From: a bacterium
Lineage (GTDB): Bacteria; Myxococcota_A; UBA9160; UBA4427
Assembly: GCA_024742285.1 (NCBI GenBank)
Contig: JANSYR010000018.1
Location: forward strand, 1-64,000
Length of the DNA: 64,000 nt
Direction of reading: 5' to 3'
Part shown: positions 36,372-45,054 of the stretch, piece by piece
Position numbering within the stretch: the stretch's first letter is position 1
How the letters are laid out: each line of letters starts with the position of its first letter
Translations under genes and position numbers: made by a program
Notes under the pieces: model-generated
Told to the model about the DNA's origin: nothing
Seen by the model: only the letters and a program-made list of their open reading frames with translations
Databases searched by the model: none

Positions 36372-37777
36372 TGTCGCGCTCGATCATCGTTCGAAAGAAG
36401 GTTCAGAACATGAAGAAGTGGGTCGTCGCGGGCGCGCTCGTGGCGCTCCTTCCGATCGCCGCTGGAGCGCAGGAGACCGAGCCCGGCGCGATGGTCATCG
36501 ACGTGCCCCAGTCGACCTCCGTCGACGACCTGCTCGAGAAGGTCCGCAAGGGCTTCGATGTCCAGAAGCGCGAAGACGCCGAACGCGTGCGGATCTTCGA
36601 GACCCGCCGCGAAGAGCAGGACCAGCTCCTGGCCGACGCGAAGGCGCGCGAGGCGCGCGAAGAGGCGCGCTCCCAGGCCCTCGAGAAGGAATACCAGGAG
36701 AAGGAGGTCAAGATCGCGGAGCTCGAGGCGGCCCTCGAACAGCGCATGGGCAACCTCGGTGAGCTCTTCGGTGTGACCCGGCAGATCTCGGGGGACTCGC
36801 GCGGTCTCATGGAGGCCTCGATCACGAGCTCCCAGTTCGACAACGAGCGCATCGCCTTCCTCGAGAGCCTCGGCGCGAGCAAGGAGCTGCCGTCGATCGA
36901 CGAGCTGAAGCGCCTCTGGTACGAGATGCAGCGTGAGATGACCGAGCAGGGCAAGGTCGTGACCTACACGACCGAGGTCTACACCCCGGGCGGCATCGAG
37001 CAGCGCGAGGTCACTCGCGCCGGCGTCTTCTCCGTCATCTCGGGCGGCGAATACCTGCTCTGGGACCCGAACAAGGGTCAGCTCCAGGAGCTCGCGAAGC
37101 AGCCCCCGGCGCGCTTCGTCGACACCGTCGGCGAGTACGAGGGCGGCGAAGGTCTGACCGGTCTCGCCGTCGATCCCTCGAGTGGTTCGCTCCTGGCGGT
37201 CCTCATCGAGAGCCGCGGCCTGGTCGAGCGACTGCAGGCCCAGGAAGGTGGCGCCGTCGGCAACGTGATCATGGGCCTCGGCGGGATCGCGTTCCTCCTC
37301 GGCGTCTTCAAGATGGCCTGGCTCTTCATCGTCGGCCGGAAGGTCGCCTCCCAGAAGAAGTCGACCACGCCGGACACCAGCAACCCGCTCGGTCGCGTCC
37401 TCGCCGTCGCGCAGGACAACCCGGATGCGGACCGCGAACAGCTCGAGCTCATGCTCGACGAGGTCGTGCTCCGCGAGTCGGGCAAGCTCGAGAGCCTCGT
37501 CTGGCTCGTTCGCATCGTCTCGGTCGTCGCGCCGCTGCTCGGTCTGCTCGGAACGGTCACCGGTATGATCCGGACCTTCCAGTCGATCACGCTCTTCGGT
37601 GCCGGTGACCCCCGCATGATGGCCGGTGGTATTTCCGAGGCGCTCATGACCACGATGCTCGGTCTGGTCGCCGCGATTCCGCTGGTCCTCCTGCACGCTG
37701 CGCTCGCCAACAACACGAAGAAGATCGTCGACACCCTCGACGAACAGAGTGCGGGCCTGATCGCGCAGCAAGAGTAG
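36371..37777 (+). CDS. ttpC: TtpC-type MotA/TolQ/ExbB protein with periplasmic coiled coil
   Basis: The protein has 468 residues, much longer than ExbB. The start at 36371 (TGATG overlap with the DUF3450 stop, GGAGG upstream) is used; ATG 36410 (MKKWVVAGALVALL) is an alternative that gives a shorter signal peptide. A charged coiled coil spans about 50-130. The C-terminal MotA/TolQ/ExbB domain has helices near 295-320, 370-400 and 415-445, including VVAPLLGLLGTVTGMIRTFQSI and GGISEALMTTMLGLVAAIP. In Vibrio, TtpC is required for the TonB2 energy-transduction system. It probably links the proton channel to the DUF3450 protein. Confidence 0.92.
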   Translation: MSRSIIVRKKVQNMKKWVVAGALVALLPIAAGAQETEPGAMVIDVPQSTSVDDLLEKVRKGFDVQKREDAERVRIFETRREEQDQLLADAKAREAREEARSQALEKEYQEKEVKIAELEAALEQRMGNLGELFGVTRQISGDSRGLMEASITSSQFDNERIAFLESLGASKELPSIDELKRLWYEMQREMTEQGKVVTYTTEVYTPGGIEQREVTRAGVFSVISGGEYLLWDPNKGQLQELAKQPPARFVDTVGEYEGGEGLTGLAVDPSSGSLLAVLIESRGLVERLQAQEGGAVGNVIMGLGGIAFLLGVFKMAWLFIVGRKVASQKKSTTPDTSNPLGRVLAVAQDNPDADREQLELMLDEVVLRESGKLESLVWLVRIVSVVAPLLGLLGTVTGMIRTFQSITLFGAGDPRMMAGGISEALMTTMLGLVAAIPLVLLHAALANNTKKIVDTLDEQSAGLIAQQE

Positions 37778-37795
37778 GAAGAGAAGGGGGCTCTC

Positions 37796-38329
37796 ATGGG
37801 CCAGATGATCATCGACGTAGAGGCGTTCCTGGAGACGGGTGGCCCCGTTCTCAACGTCATCGCCATCGTCACGGTCGTGATGTGGACGCTGATGCTCGAG
37901 CGCTTCTACTTCTTCTACCGGGTCTTCCCGCGCGTGGCGGAGAAGGCGCAGGAGGATTGGCAGGCCCGCGACGATCATTCGTCGTGGGGCGCGCACCAGA
38001 TCCGCCGGCTCAAGGTGTCGGAGCTCCGCATGGAGCTCGAAGACGGCCTGGCCTACATCCGCGTTCTCGTCGCGCTCTGCCCGCTCCTGGGGCTGCTCGG
38101 GACCGTGACCGGCATGATCGAGGTCTTCGACGTCATGGCGGTCGCCGGCTCCGGCAACGCCAAGGCGATGGCGGGTGGTGTGTCGCGCGCGACGATCCCC
38201 ACGATGGCGGGAATGGTCGCGGCACTCTCCGGTCTGATCCTGTCGGCCCGCCTCGAACAGTTCGCGGCGGACGAAGGGGAGCGGCTGGCCGACCGGCTCG
38301 AGATCGAGCATGGGGGAAGTGAAGAATGA
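37796..38329 (+). CDS. exbB: ExbB-like proton channel subunit
   Basis: The protein has 177 residues with three membrane helices (VLNVIAIVTVVMWTLMLE, LVALCPLLGLLGTVTGMIEVF, GMVAALSGLILS). The conserved LCPLLGLLGTVTGMIEVFDVM and AGGVSRATIPTMAGM segments line the proton path in the ExbB/TolQ/MotA family. With ExbD it forms the inner-membrane motor energising TonB. AGAGAAGGGG lies upstream of ATG 37796, 19 bases after ttpC. Its stop overlaps the exbD start. Confidence 0.92.
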   Translation: MGQMIIDVEAFLETGGPVLNVIAIVTVVMWTLMLERFYFFYRVFPRVAEKAQEDWQARDDHSSWGAHQIRRLKVSELRMELEDGLAYIRVLVALCPLLGLLGTVTGMIEVFDVMAVAGSGNAKAMAGGVSRATIPTMAGMVAALSGLILSARLEQFAADEGERLADRLEIEHGGSEE

Positions 38330-38736
38330 GACGCCGAAGATCCTCCGGCTTGAGTGAAGAGGCCGACGTCGACCTGACGCCCATGCTCGACGTCGTGTTC
38401 ATCATGCTGATCTTCTTCATCGTGACGGCCTCGTTCATCAAGGAAGTCGGCCTCGACCTCAACCGTCCCGAGGGCGGTGAGTCGACCAAGGTCGTGACGG
38501 ACAACGAGAACATCCTGATCCAGATCACCAACGATGGATTGATCTTCGTCGACCGCCGCAGCGTCGATGTCCGCGCCATCCGCGCGAACATCGAGCGCCT
38601 TCGAGCCGAGCGGCCGAACGGCCAGGTGATCGTCGCGCCCGGCGAGGCCTCCCAGAACGGGTTGCTGGTTCAGGTGATGGACCAGGCGAGACTCGCCGGC
38701 GCCGAGGAGATCTCCCTGGCAGCGGAGGTGAACTGA
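38326..38736 (+). CDS. exbD: ExbD-like proton channel subunit
   Basis: The protein has 136 residues. The single helix carries the essential aspartate in VDLTPMLDVVFIMLIFF (Asp about 22), followed by a periplasmic domain ending QARLAGAEEISLAAEV. It pairs with the ExbB-like protein. Start and stop codons overlap with both neighbours (ATGA with exbB, TGATG with tonB), so the motor subunits are translationally coupled. Confidence 0.93.
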   Translation: MRRRRSSGLSEEADVDLTPMLDVVFIMLIFFIVTASFIKEVGLDLNRPEGGESTKVVTDNENILIQITNDGLIFVDRRSVDVRAIRANIERLRAERPNGQVIVAPGEASQNGLLVQVMDQARLAGAEEISLAAEVN

Positions 38737-39359
38737 TGCCCGGTATCATCCGTTTCATCGTCCCCTTCGCGATCGCCGGCGTCGTGACCTTCGGTCTCTT
38801 CTGGCTCATGCAGAGCCTGATCGGCGTCGAGGGTGAGCTCGACAAGAGCGCGCGCACGAAGGTGATCGACTTCGTTCGCGTGAAGCGCAGCGAAGAGGTC
38901 AAGAAGAAGGAACGCGAGCCTCCGAAGAAGGAGGAAATCGACGACACGCCGCCGCCGCCCGACTTCACGATGGACCAGACCACCAGCATGGATGGTGGCG
39001 GGATCGGCATCTCGGCCGGCGTCGACACGAGCATGTCGCTCGACACCGGGGGTGGCTTCTCCATGGCCTCCGCCGACGGTGACGCCGTACCGATGGTGCG
39101 CGTGCCGCCGCAGTATCCGGAGCGTGCGCTCCAGCGCGGAATCGAGGGTCGCGTGCTGATCGAGTTCACGATCAGCAAGTCCGGGTCGGTCAAGGACGCG
39201 AAGGTGGTCGCGTTCGAGCCGAGCAAGATCTTCAACAAGGCCGCGCTGAAAGCCGTGAAGCAGTGGAAGTACAACCCCAAGATCGTGAACGGCAAGCCGG
39301 TCGAGCAGCCCGGCGTCCGGATCGCGATCCCGTTCAAGTTGGGCAGCGAAGCCGCATAG
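38736..39359 (+). CDS. tonB: TonB energy transducer
   Basis: The protein has 207 residues. The N-terminal helix (RFIVPFAIAGVVTFGLFWLMQ) anchors it in the inner membrane; a charged and proline stretch (KKKEREPPKKEEIDDTPPPP) follows, then a Gly/Ser/Met-rich linker. The C-terminal TonB domain includes PQYPERALQRGIEGRVLIEFTI-type sequence (YPERALQRGIEGRV), KAALKAVKQWKYNPKI and the closing IAIPFKL. It transmits proton-motive force to outer-membrane receptors. No TonB-dependent receptor gene is in the window. The short, TonB2-like proline region is typical of TtpC systems. Confidence 0.92.
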   Translation: MPGIIRFIVPFAIAGVVTFGLFWLMQSLIGVEGELDKSARTKVIDFVRVKRSEEVKKKEREPPKKEEIDDTPPPPDFTMDQTTSMDGGGIGISAGVDTSMSLDTGGGFSMASADGDAVPMVRVPPQYPERALQRGIEGRVLIEFTISKSGSVKDAKVVAFEPSKIFNKAALKAVKQWKYNPKIVNGKPVEQPGVRIAIPFKLGSEAA

Positions 39360-39375
39360 CGGCGGAGATGGACGT

Positions 39376-40653
39376 ATGACGGACGGAACCCGCAACTGCA
39401 CCCGCAACCCGGATCGGTGGCTCCGCTGGGTCGCCCTGGCGATCGTGGCGACCCTTTTCGCCGGCCCGGCCTTCGGCCAGGCGCAGTACCAGTTCAGCAC
39501 GCGCAACCAGAAGAAGATGGTCAAGGTCTTCGACGCCCTCCGCCTCGAAGGGACCGACGAAGAGGTCGCCGCCGCGCGTGCAGAGGCCAAGGAAATCCTG
39601 CTCGGGATCAACCTGAAGCGAGCGAAAGCCTATGGTCGCGCGCGGATCCTGTGCACGCTGGGCGGCATTTCGGTCCAGGACGGTGAGAACGAGGCCGCGC
39701 TCGACTATCTCGAGCAGTGTGTGGCCGAGGAGGCGCTCCAGCCCGAGGAGCAGCTGCGAAACCAGTTCATGGTCGGGCAGCTGCAGACGATGCTCGGGCG
39801 GTACGACGACGCGATCGTCACCCTCGAGAATTGGCTCGCCCAGACGGAGGTCCCCGCGCCCTCGTCCTACTACACGCTGGCGGTGACCTACTACCAGGCC
39901 GAGCGGGCCGAGGAAGCGCTCGCCCCCGCGAAGAAGGCGGTGGAGCTCTCCGTCGATACACCGAAAGAGAGCTGGTACCGCCTGCTCCTCTCGCTCCATC
40001 TCGAGCGGCAGGAGTTCGACGAGGCACTCGCGCTCCTCGACGACATGATCCTCGCCTACCCCAAGAAGGCGTACTGGTCGCAGATGGCCGCGATCTACTC
40101 CGAGAAGGCCGACTCGGCGCGGAGCCTCTCGGTCCAGCAGCTGGCCAAGCGCGAGGGGTTCGTGACCGAGTCCAAGGACCTGATGCGCGTCGCGCAGATG
40201 CTCATGGTCGAAGGTCTGCCCCACCAGGGCGCGGCGGTCATGAAGGCGGGGCTCGAGGACGGTTCGATCGAGCCGACCAAGGCGGCCTACCAGACCTACT
40301 CGGACACGCTCCTGCAGTCGCGCGAGTGGGAGCTCGCCGTCGAGCCGCTCGCCAAGGCGGCGGAGATGAACGAGGACGGGGCTCTCTACGTGCGCCTCGC
40401 CCAGGTGAATCTCCAGCTCGGACGCTGGGGCGACGCGCGTGGCGCACTCGACAGCGCCTTCGAGAAGGGCGACCTCAACGACGAGGGGCAGGCCCACATC
40501 CTCTATGGAATCGCCGCCTTCAACGACAAGAAGTGGAAGACGGCGACCCGCGCCTTCGGTCGCGCCGAGGGCTACTCGGGCACGGCGGAGACCGCCGGCA
40601 AGTGGAAGGCCTACGTCGAGCGTGAGAAGGCTCGCCTCGGCGTGCCGGACTGA
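39376..40653 (+). CDS. TPR-repeat secreted protein of the TonB operon
   Basis: The protein has 425 residues. The N-terminus has a signal peptide (LRWVALAIVATLFAGPAFGQAQ). Several tetratricopeptide-like helical pairs are visible, for example ALDYLEQCVAEEALQP, DDAIVTLENWLAQTE, EEALAPAKKAVELS, DEALALLDDMILAYP and ARGALDSAFEKGDLND. It lies 16 bases after tonB and closes the operon, as TPR genes do in TtpC/TonB2 loci. It is probably periplasmic and may scaffold the complex; that role is inferred. An intergenic hairpin repeat starts right after its TGA. Confidence 0.88.
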   Translation: MTDGTRNCTRNPDRWLRWVALAIVATLFAGPAFGQAQYQFSTRNQKKMVKVFDALRLEGTDEEVAAARAEAKEILLGINLKRAKAYGRARILCTLGGISVQDGENEAALDYLEQCVAEEALQPEEQLRNQFMVGQLQTMLGRYDDAIVTLENWLAQTEVPAPSSYYTLAVTYYQAERAEEALAPAKKAVELSVDTPKESWYRLLLSLHLERQEFDEALALLDDMILAYPKKAYWSQMAAIYSEKADSARSLSVQQLAKREGFVTESKDLMRVAQMLMVEGLPHQGAAVMKAGLEDGSIEPTKAAYQTYSDTLLQSREWELAVEPLAKAAEMNEDGALYVRLAQVNLQLGRWGDARGALDSAFEKGDLNDEGQAHILYGIAAFNDKKWKTATRAFGRAEGYSGTAETAGKWKAYVEREKARLGVPD

Positions 40654-40655
40654 TT

Positions 40656-40791
40656 CGCCGGCTTCGCCGGTCGGTGCTGCGCGCCTCTCGACGCGCCCCT
40701 TTCGTGGGGCGCGTCTTGCGTTGAGGACTCTGGTTGCCGGCTTCGCCGGTCGGTGCTGCGCGCCTTGCGTTGAGGACTCCCGCTTGGAGTC
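40656..40791. repeat. Intergenic hairpin repeat, two copies (minus orientation)
   Basis: The full copy, read on the minus strand, is 40730-40670: GAGTCCTCAACGCAAGA, hairpin ending GGGGCGCGTC, then GAGAGGCGCGCAGCACCGAC. It is followed by the small hairpin CCGGC-GAA-GCCGG at 40656-40670. A short copy lacking the central hairpin is 40779-40749, again with the small hairpin (40736-40750), plus GACTCC-CGCTT-GGAGTC at 40775-40791. These match the array at 27.8 kb. The rest of the 330-base gap up to the transketolase contains an 8-base inverted repeat (GGAATGGG at 40853, CCCATTCC at 40876) and no gene. Confidence 0.75.
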
Positions 40792-41004
40792 TGTGGCGGC
40801 GTAGCCGGCGGGCGCGCTCGTCGAGTGTGCTGGAAGGCGCCTGGGGCCCGCGGGAATGGGATTCCGGGGATTTCGCCCATTCCGCCGGAGCCGGTTCGGC
40901 GGTACTGTTGGGCGCGTTCTCGGGTCCGCTCCCCACCGGACACCCCCCACGAGCCGAGACCGACGCGCGGCGTCCGCCAGCGCATGAATCGAACGGAACC
41001 CCTC

Positions 41005-43083
41005 ATGACCTCCACCGCACTGCCGGCGGCTGGGACCGACGATCCCCAGCTGCTCGAACAGATCGAGAACACCATCCGATTCCTCGCCGTCGATGCCGTC
41101 GAACGCGCCGGAATCGGCCACGTCGGCGCCGCGATGGCCCTCGCGGCCTCCGCCTTCGAGCTCTGGGACAACCATCTCCGCTTCGACCCCCAGGATCCCG
41201 CCTGGCCGCTGCGCGACCGCTTCGTGCTGTCGAACGGGCACGCGTCGATGCTCCAGTACGCGCTGCTCCACCTCTTCGGGTACGACCTCTCCCTCGACGA
41301 CATCGCGAAGTTCCGCCAGCTCGGCTCGCGCACGCCCGGCCACCCGGAGTACGGCGAGACCGCCGGTGTCGAGCTGACGACCGGGCCGCTCGGTCAGGGC
41401 TTCGCGCATGGGGTCGGCATGGCGCTCGCGGCCAGGATGACGGGCTCGCAGTTCGGCGGAGAAGGCGACGGGGCCGATCGGCCGGGACAGCACTTCGTCT
41501 ACGGCTTCGTCGGGGACGGCTGCCTGATGGAAGGGGTTGCGTCCGAGGCGGCCTCCTTCGCCGGGGCGCACGCGCTCGGCAATCTGATCTACGTCTACGA
41601 CGACAACGCGATCACGATCGATGGGGGAACCGACATCACGTTCTCCGAGAGCGTCCCCGCGCGTTTCGCCTCCTACGGCTGGCACGTGGTCGACTCGGTC
41701 GACGGGCAGGATCGCGCTGGATTCGCGCAGGCCCTCGAGGCCGCGCGTGCCGAGACCGACCGCCCGACGCTGATCGTGCTCAAGACCCTGATCGGTCGCG
41801 GCGCGCCCAACTTCGAGGGGCGCAACAAGGCCCACGGCGGCCCGCTCGGCGAGGACGAGACGAAGCTCGCGAAGGAAGGCCTCGGATGGCCGACCGAAGG
41901 CGACCTCCTGGTGCCCGATGCGGTGCGTGCCTACTGCGACGAACGGGCGAAGGCGAAGCGCGCCGCGCGCGAGGCCAGCGATGTGAATCTCGCCGCCTGG
42001 CGCGAGGCGAACGCCGACGCGGCCGCGCGCTGGGACACGGCGCGCGAGCGATCGCTGCCCGCGGATCTCGTCGAGAAGCTCGTCGATGGACTCGACGGGG
42101 CCAAGAACGCGACGCGGAAGCACTCGCAGACGGTGCTCGAGCGGCTCGCGGACCTCGTGCCGTACATGACGGGCGGCTCCGCGGATCTGGCGGGCTCGGC
42201 GGCACCGCCGATCGTGAAGAGCGCCGGGATCGTCGGTCCCGCGGCGGGGGAGGGCGTCGACCCCTTCGCCGGGCGGAACATCCACTTCGGTGTGCGCGAG
42301 CACGCGATGGGCGCGATCGCGAACGGGATCGGTCTCGACGGGACCTTCCTGCCCTACTGCGGCACGTTCATGATCTTCAGCGACTACATGCGCCCGTCGA
42401 TCCGGCTGGCCGCGCTCCAGAAGTCGCCGACCCTCTTCGTCTTCACCCACGATTCGATCTTCGTGGGCGAGGACGGCCCGACCCATCAACCGGTCGAGCA
42501 GGTCGATTCGCTCCGCGTGATGCCCGACCTCACGGTCTTCCGTCCGGCGGACGGCGTCGAGACCGCGATGGCGTACGCGTACTACCTGAAGTCGGTCGCG
42601 GGCGAGGGCCCCGGCAAGCCCGGTCCGATCCTGCTCTCGCTCACGCGTCAGGGCCTGCCCGGACTCGAGCGTCCGGCGGGCTTCGTCCCCGAGGACGTCT
42701 GGAAGGGCGCCTACGTGGTGAGCGAGCCGGCCGAAAAGGCGGGCGTCGTGCTGCTGGCGACCGGCAGCGAGGTCTCCCTCGCCGTCGAAGCCGCCGGGGA
42801 GCTCGCGGGTTCGGGCATCCACGCCCGGGTCGTCTCGATGCCTTCGGTCGAGCTCTTCCTCGAGCAGAGCGACGCCGACCAGGACGCCGTCCTTCCCGAC
42901 GACGGCACGCCGATCGTCGCCATCGAAGCGGGCCGCGGAGAGACGCTGCGCCGCTTCGTCGGCCGCCGCGGCCTCGTGATCGGCATGGAGAGCTTCGGGG
43001 CCAGCGCGCCCTATGGCGACCTCGCCGAACACTTCGGCTTCACCGCGAAGAACGTCGCGGAGCGGGTGAAGGCCGCCGTCTGA
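41005..43083 (+). CDS. tkt: Transketolase
   Basis: The protein has 692 residues. ATG 41005 gives a normal-length N-terminus; ATG 40984 in the same frame is an alternative and neither has a strong RBS. Thiamine-diphosphate motifs are GPLGQGFAHGVGMA and GDGCLMEGVASEAASFAG with NAITIDGG; the pyrimidine domain has VREHAMGAIANGI and FSDYMRPSIRLAALQ; and HDSIFVGEDGPTHQPVEQ is near 500. The usual GHPG motif reads GHVG here (about residue 38), a small departure. It transfers two-carbon ketol units in the pentose phosphate or Calvin pathway. It is convergent with the cyclophilin gene. Confidence 0.95.
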   Translation: MTSTALPAAGTDDPQLLEQIENTIRFLAVDAVERAGIGHVGAAMALAASAFELWDNHLRFDPQDPAWPLRDRFVLSNGHASMLQYALLHLFGYDLSLDDIAKFRQLGSRTPGHPEYGETAGVELTTGPLGQGFAHGVGMALAARMTGSQFGGEGDGADRPGQHFVYGFVGDGCLMEGVASEAASFAGAHALGNLIYVYDDNAITIDGGTDITFSESVPARFASYGWHVVDSVDGQDRAGFAQALEAARAETDRPTLIVLKTLIGRGAPNFEGRNKAHGGPLGEDETKLAKEGLGWPTEGDLLVPDAVRAYCDERAKAKRAAREASDVNLAAWREANADAAARWDTARERSLPADLVEKLVDGLDGAKNATRKHSQTVLERLADLVPYMTGGSADLAGSAAPPIVKSAGIVGPAAGEGVDPFAGRNIHFGVREHAMGAIANGIGLDGTFLPYCGTFMIFSDYMRPSIRLAALQKSPTLFVFTHDSIFVGEDGPTHQPVEQVDSLRVMPDLTVFRPADGVETAMAYAYYLKSVAGEGPGKPGPILLSLTRQGLPGLERPAGFVPEDVWKGAYVVSEPAEKAGVVLLATGSEVSLAVEAAGELAGSGIHARVVSMPSVELFLEQSDADQDAVLPDDGTPIVAIEAGRGETLRRFVGRRGLVIGMESFGASAPYGDLAEHFGFTAKNVAERVKAAV

Positions 43084-43086
43084 TTT

Positions 43087-43120
43087 CGCCGGCTTCGCCG
43101 GTCGGCGCGGGGCGCCGACG
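43087..43120. repeat. Intergenic hairpin repeat copy after transketolase
   Basis: Directly after the tkt TGA comes CCGGC-TTC-GCCGG (43089-43101), then GTCGGCGC-GGG-GCGCCGAC (43101-43119). It is the small-hairpin part of the repeat family seen at 40.7 kb, in the same position relative to a stop codon. Confidence 0.65.
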
Positions 43121-43139
43121 ACTGAGCCGAAGGCTCAGT
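43121..43139. terminator. Hairpin between tkt and cyclophilin genes
   Basis: ACTGAGCC-GAA-GGCTCAGT is a perfect 8-base stem that overlaps the last codons and stop of the minus-strand cyclophilin gene. It can serve either convergent gene. Confidence 0.5.
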
Positions 43140-43566
43140 CCGAAATAACGACGGTCTCCATCACGTCGCCCTGGGCGATCGAATCGACGATGTCCTGGCC
43201 TTCGAGGACCTTGCCGAAGACGCCGTGCTTGCCGTCGAGCCACGGGGTCTCGACGTGGGTGATGAAGAACTGGGAGCCGTTCGTGTTCGGGCCGGCGTTG
43301 GCCATCGAGAGGATGCCCGGGCCGTCGTGCTTGCCGGCGAGGGCGCCGGCCTCGTCGTCGAACTTGTAGCCGGCGTCGCCCGTCCCCGTGCCGAGGGGGC
43401 AGCCGCCCTGGATCATGAAGTCGGCGATCACGCGGTGGAAGGTCAGGCCGTTGTAGAAGCCTTCGCCCGCGAGCTTGATGAAGTTGCCCGTGGTCTCGGG
43501 GGCGGCATCGGTGAAGAGCTCGAGCTTGATCGCGCCCTTGTTCGTGTTGATCGTCGCGGTGGTCAT
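43135..43566 (-). CDS. ppiB: Cyclophilin-type peptidyl-prolyl isomerase
   Basis: The protein has 143 residues, short for the family but complete. Core motifs are [57 protein letters not shown] and [17 protein letters not shown]. The catalytic Arg (FHRV) and the Gln/Phe of the QFFI segment are present. There is no signal peptide, so it is cytosolic. ppiB is given as the nearest E. coli type name. Confidence 0.95.
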   Translation of the reverse strand: MTTATINTNKGAIKLELFTDAAPETTGNFIKLAGEGFYNGLTFHRVIADFMIQGGCPLGTGTGDAGYKFDDEAGALAGKHDGPGILSMANAGPNTNGSQFFITHVETPWLDGKHGVFGKVLEGQDIVDSIAQGDVMETVVISD

Positions 43567-43733
43567 CGGATTCTCCGTGTGTTCGTCATGGCTGTTCCGC
43601 GTATTCGTCCGCGGTTTCGGATACGCTCGCGGGGCCGAGTGAATGGGGCGCGGCCCGCGATGCGCGGACGAGGCCTGCCGTTACGGCGCGCGGAGTGTAA
43701 CGCGAAGGCGAGACGGCGGGATCCGGGGGGACG

Positions 43734-44246
43734 ATGGACATCAAGCGCTACTTCGTCGATCAACTGAAGGGCGTGTACCAGGAGCGGATCGCGAACGCCG
43801 GCCAGGCCGAGTCGAGCTCCGCGGACGCCGCGGAGCACATCCGCGGCGAGTCGTCCCGGCGCGAGGACGCCAAGGCCGCCGCGATGGAGGGGCGGCTCGC
43901 GTCGGGCCATCGACGCCGGCGGAAACAGGCGGTCACCGAGATGGAGACCCTGCTCGACTTCGCCGAGAAGGGGATCAAGCGCTATCGGCCGACCGATCGC
44001 GTCGGCCTCGGCGCGATGGTCGACGTCCGGATCGAGGACGACGAGGGGGAGGAGGAGCGCACCCTGATCGTGCTTCCGGTCGGGGCGGGGGAGGCGCTGA
44101 CCGGGCCGGGCGGCGATGGCTGGGTCCAGGTCGTCACGCCGAAATCCCCTGTGGGGAAAGCGCTCGTGGGGGCTCGGGAAGGGGACTCCTTCGAGATCGT
44201 GGTCGACGGCCGCGATCGAGAGTGGACGGTCGTCGACCTCGGCTGA
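43734..44246 (+). CDS. GreA/GreB C-terminal-domain protein
   Basis: The protein has 170 residues. The N-terminal half is charged and helical (DAAEHIRGESSRREDAKAAA) but does not match the GreA coiled coil closely. The C-terminal FKBP-like part has DRVGLGAMVDVRIEDDEGEE, LIVLPVGAGE and VVTPKSPVGKALVGAREGD, the typical GreA/GreB ending. Gre factors rescue backtracked RNA polymerase; this protein more likely belongs to the Rnk-like or Gre-domain relatives that bind polymerase without the cleavage tip. It is separated from neighbours by 167 and 233 bases. Confidence 0.8.
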   Translation: MDIKRYFVDQLKGVYQERIANAGQAESSSADAAEHIRGESSRREDAKAAAMEGRLASGHRRRRKQAVTEMETLLDFAEKGIKRYRPTDRVGLGAMVDVRIEDDEGEEERTLIVLPVGAGEALTGPGGDGWVQVVTPKSPVGKALVGAREGDSFEIVVDGRDREWTVVDLG

Positions 44247-44379
44247 CGCCGCCGTCCCACCGCTCCGGCGGAAGATGCCGCCGATTCCGCCCTCGGTCGG
44301 TCCTGCCGGTCGATTGCCACGGGCCTGCGCATCCGGCCTCTCTCCCGGTCGGGTCCGTCGTTGGTGACGCAGAAAACAA

Positions 44380-44408
44380 TGGACGTGGGAAAAATTCCCG
44401 CTTATACA
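44380..44408 (+). promoter_or_regulatory. Predicted sigma-70-like promoter carrying an operator
   Basis: TGGACG (44380-44385) as -35 and TATACA (44403-44408) as -10 are separated by exactly 17 bases, and that spacer is filled by the palindrome at 44385-44401. Transcription would start near 44415 and read the secreted-protein gene at 44480. Each box matches the consensus at four of six positions. Confidence 0.5.
44385..44401. promoter_or_regulatory. 17-base palindromic operator, copy 1
   Basis: GTGGGAAAAATTCCCGC: arms GTGGGAA and TTCCCGC around AAA, one mismatch from the perfect palindrome. It sits between the predicted -35 and -10 boxes. Confidence 0.7.
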
Positions 44409-44414
44409 GGGAAG

Positions 44415-44431
44415 GTGGGAAAAATTCCCAC
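44415..44431. promoter_or_regulatory. 17-base palindromic operator, copy 2
   Basis: GTGGGAAAAATTCCCAC is a perfect inverted repeat (7-base arms, AAA centre), starting 30 bases after copy 1, about three helical turns. It ends 48 bases before ATG 44480, in the expected early transcribed region. Confidence 0.75.
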
Positions 44432-44479
44432 ATACACCTGCCCGCGGCCTCGCCCGGGCGCATCCCCGTGAGGATCCCC

Positions 44480-44968
44480 ATGACTGCATCTCTTTCGTTC
44501 CGATCGATCGTCCTGGCCGGCTTCGTCGTGCTCGCCACGGCCGCCACCGCACACGCCCAGCGGGTCGTCTCCGACGCAGAGCTCGGTGACGCGCGCCCCG
44601 AGGCGGAGCTTCGCCTGGACATGCGCGAAGCCGTGGAGCGGGACACCGACACGGTGAACACCGCGCTCGTCTTCAACAACCCGAATGCCCAGACGGCCCA
44701 CGTCATGTGCCGCGCCTACGACTCGAACGGAAACCACATGGGACGCCGTGTCGTCGGCGTCCCCGGAAACGGCGTGCGCTACCTGCGCGCTTCGGACTTC
44801 TCGCGCGGCGGCGACTTCATCGGCGCCGCCGTCTGTTCGTCTCGGACGCGCGTCGCCGCGAGCGCGGTCCTGCTCGCGCCCGGCGCCATCACGAACCTCG
44901 ACGTGATCCAGGCCGACGCCTGGGACGACACGAACCGCGTGCGCTTCCCGCTGATCGCGACCTACTGA
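44480..44968 (+). CDS. Secreted protein of unknown family under palindrome control
   Basis: The protein has 162 residues. ATG 44480 follows GAGGA at good distance. The signal peptide is SIVLAGFVVLATAATAHAQ. The mature part has NTALVFNNPNAQTAHVMCRAYD, GRRVVGVPGNGVRYLRASD, GGDFIGAAVCSSRTRVAASAV and AITNLDVIQAD, a beta-rich pattern with two cysteines that could form a disulfide. I recognise no family. Two copies of a 17-base palindrome lie in its promoter region, and the same motif occurs before the DUF6502 gene, so a common regulator is likely. A strong hairpin (45055-45085) follows. Confidence 0.8.
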   Translation: MTASLSFRSIVLAGFVVLATAATAHAQRVVSDAELGDARPEAELRLDMREAVERDTDTVNTALVFNNPNAQTAHVMCRAYDSNGNHMGRRVVGVPGNGVRYLRASDFSRGGDFIGAAVCSSRTRVAASAVLLAPGAITNLDVIQADAWDDTNRVRFPLIATY

Positions 44969-45054
44969 CGGACGCCGTGATCTGCGCGCCCGATCCGTCG
45001 AACGCCTCGCCAACGTGTTCGCGGGTCGGGGAGCCGTGAGGTGCGGCTCGAAGG

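Noticed and set aside
40853-40883. Inverted repeat GGAATGGG/CCCATTCC before transketolase as a riboswitch
   Set aside because: Only an 8-base stem with a 15-base loop; it does not match any riboswitch class I know, including the TPP type.
39334-43032. Minus-strand open frame of 1232 codons opposite the TPR and transketolase genes
   Set aside because: No domain signature; antisense to a fully conserved transketolase.
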